Positions 45,267 through 49,734 of a DNA stretch of 49,734 bases are shown here, piece after piece; the stretch's first letter is position 1, and each line of letters begins with the position of its first letter. The translations under genes were made by a program, and so were the position numbers. Source of the DNA: a virus. The stretch lies in IMG/VR virus record IMGVR_UViG_3300020472_000041, positions 1-49,734 of that record; one strand, written 5' to 3'. The notes under the pieces are model-generated. The model ran no database searches. It saw only the letters and a program-made list of their open reading frames with translations, and was not told the DNA's origin.

Positions 45267-46605
45267 AGTATTAAAGATGCCTGCTGTGCAAAAAGCTGAA
45301 CCACACACTCCTACTGCTGGTATGAAAGCAGAAGCTAAACGTGGGTTAGCTTGGCGTAAAGAATTTAATAGAGGTGGAACACAGGTAGGGGTATCGAGAG
45401 CTAGAGATATTCTTAACGCTAAGTCTTTACCTTTAGACACTGTTAAAAGAATGTATTCTTATTTTTCTAGACATGAAGTAGATAAGAAAGCAGAAGGTTT
45501 TGAAAGAGGAGAAAAAGGTTACCCATCAGCAGGGCGTATCGCTTGGGCTTTATGGGGTGGAGATGCTGGTTTCTCTTGGTCAAAAAAATTAGTTCAATCG
45601 CATAAAGGAACAGATAAAGACATGGATGAAGAAACGCTTAAAGGCTATGGGTTATATGACGAGGAAAAAGCTGAATACGGAGACACAGCTCAAGGTATTG
45701 ATGCTATGACTCATCTGCTTATGGCATACCGATTAATGATGGATCACGAAGAATGCTGGACTTTGCTTAAACCGTTAATGCGTTTAATTCACAGGCTTGA
45801 AGAAAAAATGCTTAATTCAGATGAACCAGAAATGGATTCTGAAGATCACCATGATGATGATTATTATGTCGAATCAGATAAAGAAATAAAACAAGAAAAC
45901 GGACAGTTTTGTGTTTATTCAATGACAGGCAGATCGTTCGGATGTTATGCAAGTGAACAAGATGCTATTAGCCGTTTACAACAAATAGAAAGATTCAAAT
46001 TAGATAAACTCGAACCAACTTCTACTAAACAATTGGTTAAATACCATGACCGTTTACATGCTTTAAAAGAAGTAGGCGCTGAACACATTGTGGTACACAA
46101 CTTGATAGAGGACGAATTGGAAAGCAGGGGGATAGCTCCTCCTTATGATTTAGGTAATGTTGAAAAAAAATTGGAAATGCTTTCTGAACCAATGACAGGC
46201 ATAACGCCTGTTATCAAACAGGATGAACAACGATACACATTAGGACCTGTATATGTTCCCGACAGGGAAGATGCACACGGTGAATTTACTGATTCAATAA
46301 CTTTACAAAAAGCTTTATGGAATTGGGTTCGCAAAGGTGACCGCAGAATCTTTATACAACATTCAGATAAAGTAGCCGGTGAAATGGTTGAGACTCTTAC
46401 TTGGCCTTTCCCTATTGAAGTTGATTTAGAAGTTCCTAATCAGGGTGTAACGAAACAGACGTTCCCTGCTGACACTCCTTTTCTTGGTGTTGTTTGGGAG
46501 GATTGGGCTTGGGAGCTTGTTAAAGCAGGTGAGTTGAGAGGCTATTCGATTGGTGGTAGAGCTAAAAGAATTGAAGCAGATTTACCTGAACCAGCATTAA
46601 TTTAA
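45259..46605 (+). CDS. XkdF-like prohead protease
   Basis: A 448-residue protein from ATG 45259; the TTG one codon earlier is less likely. Residues ~15-110 are a module often fused to prohead proteases (KRGLAWRKEFNRGGTQVGVSRARDI ... SYFSRHEVDKKAEGF ... YPSAGRIAWALWGGDAGFSW). Residues ~325-448 are the XkdF serine peptidase region (RYTLGPVYVPDREDAHGEFTDS, KALWNWV, FIQHSDKVAG, DTPFLGVVWEDWAWELVKAGELRGYSIGGRAKRIE). There is no scaffold domain after it, agreeing with a separate scaffold at the capsid gene. It would cleave scaffold and capsid N-termini. Confidence 0.8.
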   Translation: MSKVLKMPAVQKAEPHTPTAGMKAEAKRGLAWRKEFNRGGTQVGVSRARDILNAKSLPLDTVKRMYSYFSRHEVDKKAEGFERGEKGYPSAGRIAWALWGGDAGFSWSKKLVQSHKGTDKDMDEETLKGYGLYDEEKAEYGDTAQGIDAMTHLLMAYRLMMDHEECWTLLKPLMRLIHRLEEKMLNSDEPEMDSEDHHDDDYYVESDKEIKQENGQFCVYSMTGRSFGCYASEQDAISRLQQIERFKLDKLEPTSTKQLVKYHDRLHALKEVGAEHIVVHNLIEDELESRGIAPPYDLGNVEKKLEMLSEPMTGITPVIKQDEQRYTLGPVYVPDREDAHGEFTDSITLQKALWNWVRKGDRRIFIQHSDKVAGEMVETLTWPFPIEVDLEVPNQGVTKQTFPADTPFLGVVWEDWAWELVKAGELRGYSIGGRAKRIEADLPEPALI

Positions 46606-46868
46606 AAAAGTTATAACACCGACCGATTTCTTCGTTTCCTACCATCTCACGTTAAGTTCTAGGTAGTTCCCTACTCTTTTCTCAGTCCATTGCCATTTAA
46701 CTTTTCAGATTTTGTTTCCTCTATCTTATTATTAAATGGTTTGTGCTATAACTCAATTACTAATCTACATTAAACCAAATCACACCTTGTATTAGCTTTA
46801 GAAAAAAATACTAATCTGCTAAGATGTTTGCCAGTGACCAGAGTGTCCTCAGAAATTAGGAGGGCATC
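46606..46868 (+). promoter_or_regulatory. Intergenic gap with promoter for the inserted module
   Basis: No ORF or clear terminator in this 263-base gap; it is pyrimidine-rich at 46625-46735. TTTAGA (46797-46802), 17 bases, TAAGAT (46820-46825) is a reasonable sigma-70 promoter. RBS AGGAGGG stands at 46858-46864 before the TTG start. AAGATG/CATCTT could form a weak leader stem. The gap interrupts the otherwise tight head operon. Confidence 0.6.
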
Positions 46869-47297
46869 TTGGATGACCAGCAATTAACTGAAGCTTTAGA
46901 CCATATACAGGAACGTCTGCAATTAAGTGTTGATGCGACTATCAGTAAAACTCAAGGTATAAAAGCTAAAGTTGAAAAATCACAAAGTTTAATTGAAACA
47001 ATTAAGGACAATATTGCTTATGTGGTTGGGTTGCCTGCAACTCTTGGCGGCACTTTCGGGTTTCTGTGGGACTCATCTGGAGATGAAGCGGCATTAACTC
47101 ATAAGGTGACAATGTTGGAGGAAGCGGTAGCAGGACTTAAAGCAGAAAATGATCTGCTAGGTGGCGGAACCAAAAATTTCGCTATTGACATGAGCGCAGT
47201 TCCTAGCGGTTCCATAACTGTTATAATTGTCGCCTCGATATTAGTTATAAGTATTGGGTTGCTTGCCATGTATCAAAGACGACGTAAACGACGTTGA
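46869..47297 (+). CDS. C-terminally anchored membrane protein
   Basis: A 142-residue protein from TTG 46869, chosen for the adjacent RBS AGGAGGG. Residues ~1-90 are helical (LTEALDHIQERLQLSVDATISKTQGIKAKVEKSQSLIETI), with a short Gly/Ala hydrophobic patch (VGLPATLGGTFGFLW). Residues ~118-136 are a clear membrane span (SITVIIVASILVISIGLLAMY) and the tail is RRRKRR, so the bulk lies outside the cytoplasm. It is coupled to the lipoprotein gene (TTGA overlap). A host-envelope-modifying role, such as superinfection exclusion, is possible. Confidence 0.6.
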   Translation: MDDQQLTEALDHIQERLQLSVDATISKTQGIKAKVEKSQSLIETIKDNIAYVVGLPATLGGTFGFLWDSSGDEAALTHKVTMLEEAVAGLKAENDLLGGGTKNFAIDMSAVPSGSITVIIVASILVISIGLLAMYQRRRKRR

Positions 47298-49734
47298 TAA
47301 AAAGAGTAGTCGCTGTTCTTTCAACAGCATTACTCATTGCCTCTTGCGCTCAAGGTAAAACAACTAAAACAACTGAAATAGCACCAATACCTACTGTAAC
47401 TGTTGCAGAAACTATTCCTGAAATTACAGAAACAACACTTGCACCTGTTAAAAAAGATATTTCAGCTTCTTTAGAGTATCAACCTGTAAATGATGGCTTT
47501 TCTTTTGAGAATTTTGGTGGTGGAGAAGCACCCGCAGGTTTAACAGTTAATATGACTCGCAGGTTTTACGGCGATGATCAAGTTTGTTCTGATGTAACAG
47601 ATAACGAATGTACTCCTTATCCAGTAATTCTTCAGTTAATAGCTCAAGCCAATCGCTCAATGAAAGGCGGTTTGTGTGAGGGATTAACAGTTTTATCTTT
47701 ACGTTTAGCTAATGACCCGCTTACTTTATCTGCTTTTCAAAACGCTGAAGAAGTAGCCGCATTAATCAAAGAAGATCCTGCTTTACTATCAGAGATTGCT
47801 TACTGGTATGCCACACAATTTGCTATCGAAGTTCAACAACAAGCAGCACAGTTCTTAGAACTTTCTCCTTTAGCTTTAGCTCGAATACTTTATGAAGATT
47901 TTGCTAAAGCAGAAGCAGGTGAACCTTCAGTTGGTTACACGATAGGCATTTACTCTGAGCAGGGTGGTCATGCTGTAACACCTTACAAAGTAACTACAGA
48001 CGGAGATACTTGGCGAATTTACATTTACGATTCCAATTGGGCTACGACAGAACGATGGATTGATGTAGATGAAAATGGTTGGAATTATGCTTTAGCCGCT
48101 ACCAACCCGACTGAACCAACAGAAGCTTGGGGTGGGGGAACTGGGACAATGGAATTAACTCCAATGACTTCCCGTTCGGGGCCTTTCACTTGCAGTTTCT
48201 GTCCTCAAGAAGAAAGTCAAGAATCAGGCACATTGTTAACTGTTGCCGCTTCAGGCAGTAAACAGATGTCTATTCAAATTGTAACTGAATCAGGTGAGCG
48301 TCTGGGTTATTACGACGGCAAATTTGTCAATGAAATAGAAGGTGCTACTTATCGTTATTTAATATCAGGAGTTTCAACCGCTGATCCAGTAATGGTTTTT
48401 TTACCACCTGATGTAGAGGATTTCAGTGCAGATGTAGATGTTATAGACATTCCCACCCCAGAGGATACATCGCCAATAACGCCTACGGAGGGGGTAGTCG
48501 AAGATTCACCTCCAGAGCAGGAACCCCAACAAGATACCACACAACAATTTTCACTTCTCATATTGGATGATGAGAAATCAGTTCAAATTGAAGCAGACAT
48601 TGTAATAGATGAACCTGAAATAGAAGAAGAAATAGTAACAGAATCTTTAATACATTTTTCTGAAGAAGTTGTTGAAATAGCGGACATCGAAGAAGCTATT
48701 GTAGCTATAGCTATTGATGCTTTAGAAGTAGAAATAGAAGTTGAACAAGGACAGCAAGTAGCAGTTCAATTCGTTCCTGAACCGCCGCCTGTAATAGAAG
48801 CAGGACAATCTGCACCTGCAATAGAAGCTCCAACAGTGTTAGATATTTCTATAGCAGACAACACGGGCGAACTTTTAGCTGAAGTCGAAGTTGACTTAAC
48901 TCCGTTTCGAGTTGAAGACAGACAAGAAGAAATAGAACTAGAAGAAGAACCTGAACAGGTTCCCGTAATGCTTGCGATTTCGTTTGATGAGGATATCGGA
49001 GAAGTAGAACAAGTAGAGGAGTCTATCGAAGCTTGGGTAGCTTCAGACGCCGAATACTTCCAAGCAATTATAGAAGATCGTGTCGAAGAAGTATTAGGTG
49101 AAACGTGGCTTGAAGAATTAGAAGAAACACAAGAATGGGAAATAGAAGAAGAATTTGAGGAGTTTGATTTAACAGAGATTCTCTTAGCAGTAGAAGAAGA
49201 TTACTGGGAAGACGAAATCTGGGAAGAAATTGATTATGACGAAGAATGGTTTGAAGAAGAAGCCGAGTTAGAAACCTTTGTCATTTATGAAGAAGAAGAA
49301 TGGTGGGATGAAGAACCACAAGAATGGATGGAAGAAGATGAATGGTTTGAAGAATTTATTTTGGAAGAAGAATGGATCGAAGAAGAATGGTTTGATCCTG
49401 AACAATTATTTGAAGAATTTGAGGAGGAAGAAATTGAAGAAATTATTGAAGAAATTATTGACGAAGTTTGGTTTGAAGAAGAAAACACAGACGAAGAATG
49501 GGAGGAGTTGGAAGAACCCGAAGGGCTTTGGGAACAACTTGAGGAATTAGAACAAGAATTTATTGAAGACGAGTTTTGGCTTGAAGAAGAAATCATACCA
49601 ACTACCACATGGATGGAAGATTGGGACTATGACGAGTTCGGTGAAATACCATTAGAAATGCTTGAATGGTCAGACGATGAGTTTGATTTATTTGAGGAGT
49701 TTTTAGACAACACAACAGAAGAAGAAGAATTAGA
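47294..49734 (+). CDS. Large acidic lipoprotein with papain-like N-domain (3' end open)
   Basis: Starts at TTG 47294 overlapping the upstream TGA; open to the window end (813 codons). Residues 1-18 are a lipoprotein signal (IKRVVAVLSTALLIASC, acylated C18). A Thr/Pro linker follows. Residues ~115-265 resemble a papain-like cysteine peptidase: C128 in GGLCEGLTVLS, H226 in GGHAVTPYKV, D246 in YIYDSNW. From ~355 onward it is extremely acidic. From ~590 it is mostly Glu/Trp/Phe/Ile repeats (EEEWIEEEWFD). In a circular genome it continues into the frame at base 2, ending in the scaffold-like domain. An exported lipoprotein here is unexpected for a scaffold; an inserted moron gene is the alternative. 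Confidence 0.65.
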   Translation, partial: MIKRVVAVLSTALLIASCAQGKTTKTTEIAPIPTVTVAETIPEITETTLAPVKKDISASLEYQPVNDGFSFENFGGGEAPAGLTVNMTRRFYGDDQVCSDVTDNECTPYPVILQLIAQANRSMKGGLCEGLTVLSLRLANDPLTLSAFQNAEEVAALIKEDPALLSEIAYWYATQFAIEVQQQAAQFLELSPLALARILYEDFAKAEAGEPSVGYTIGIYSEQGGHAVTPYKVTTDGDTWRIYIYDSNWATTERWIDVDENGWNYALAATNPTEPTEAWGGGTGTMELTPMTSRSGPFTCSFCPQEESQESGTLLTVAASGSKQMSIQIVTESGERLGYYDGKFVNEIEGATYRYLISGVSTADPVMVFLPPDVEDFSADVDVIDIPTPEDTSPITPTEGVVEDSPPEQEPQQDTTQQFSLLILDDEKSVQIEADIVIDEPEIEEEIVTESLIHFSEEVVEIADIEEAIVAIAIDALEVEIEVEQGQQVAVQFVPEPPPVIEAGQSAPAIEAPTVLDISIADNTGELLAEVEVDLTPFRVEDRQEEIELEEEPEQVPVMLAISFDEDIGEVEQVEESIEAWVASDAEYFQAIIEDRVEEVLGETWLEELEETQEWEIEEEFEEFDLTEILLAVEEDYWEDEIWEEIDYDEEWFEEEAELETFVIYEEEEWWDEEPQEWMEEDEWFEEFILEEEWIEEEWFDPEQLFEEFEEEEIEEIIEEIIDEVWFEEENTDEEWEELEEPEGLWEQLEELEQEFIEDEFWLEEEIIPTTTWMEDWDYDEFGEIPLEMLEWSDDEFDLFEEFLDNTTEEEEL

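Noticed and set aside
49278-49550. Lys/Asn-rich plus-strand frame near the end
   Set aside because: A frame-shifted reading of the same GAA-rich region; no RBS and composition is an artefact.
49285-49608. Ser/Asn-rich reverse-strand frame near the window end
   Set aside because: Antisense of GAA-rich coding sequence; the sense lipoprotein frame explains the composition.
1-49734. Integrase, excisionase or CI-type repressor as proof of temperate lifestyle
   Set aside because: No tyrosine or serine recombinase motif or repressor-protease seen in any frame; lifestyle left open.

Overview
The window reads as one complete or nearly complete genome of a tailed, long-tailed (siphovirus-type) bacteriophage. 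It is AT-rich by eye, and it encodes four WhiB-like iron-sulfur regulators, a family confined to Actinobacteria and their phages, so the host is very probably a low-GC (aquatic-type) actinobacterium. The last open frame runs off base 49734 in the same phase as the frame that enters at base 2. The likeliest reading is a circular or circularly permuted genome opened inside one gene. I see no integrase, excisionase, CI-type repressor, complete tRNA, CRISPR array, DNA polymerase or helicase.

Layout. 1-3681 (+): end of a scaffold-like protein, decoration protein, major capsid protein, terminator, four head-tail connector genes and a Com-like zinc ribbon. 3688-5922 (-): island of small unknown genes with its own promoter. 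6190-21271 (+): tail tube genes (two paralogues), tail chaperones with a -1 frameshift, tape measure, distal tail, a repeat-built fibre, six tandem related tail proteins, an FN3/glycine-rich adhesin, M15 endolysin, peptidoglycan-binding protein and holin candidate. 21272-25878 (-): HNH nuclease, exported Thr-rich proteins, a transglycosylase, a replication initiator and a RecT-like annealing protein. 26067-32548 (+): two WhiB genes, nucleases, RusA, SSB, a UDP-xylose-synthase-like enzyme and a DUF932 protein, followed by a candidate structured RNA. 32780-33412 (-): two more WhiB genes. 33581-38966 (+): small genes, then ParB-like nuclease, TAGT-like glycosyltransferase, epimerase and methyltransferase. 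38966-46605 (+): TerS, TerL, portal, MuF fused to a zincin-like domain, and an XkdF-like protease. 46869-end (+): an apparent insertion of membrane/lipoprotein genes.

How it works together. Transcription is organised around three divergent control regions (about 5.9-6.1, 25.9-26.1 and 33.4-33.6 kb) that share one composite layout: an AACCRTTGA/TCAAYGGTT dyad, an AT block, a GTATAA-N17/18-TATAGT promoter and an ATG about 8 bases past the -10. The four WhiB proteins are obvious candidates to read these sites. Replication appears to use an initiator, SSB, RecT and RusA with the host replisome. The sugar-nucleotide enzymes next to a TAGT-like glycosyltransferase and ParB-like protein suggest DNA or surface glycosylation. 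The MuF-zincin fusion suggests a protein injected with the DNA.
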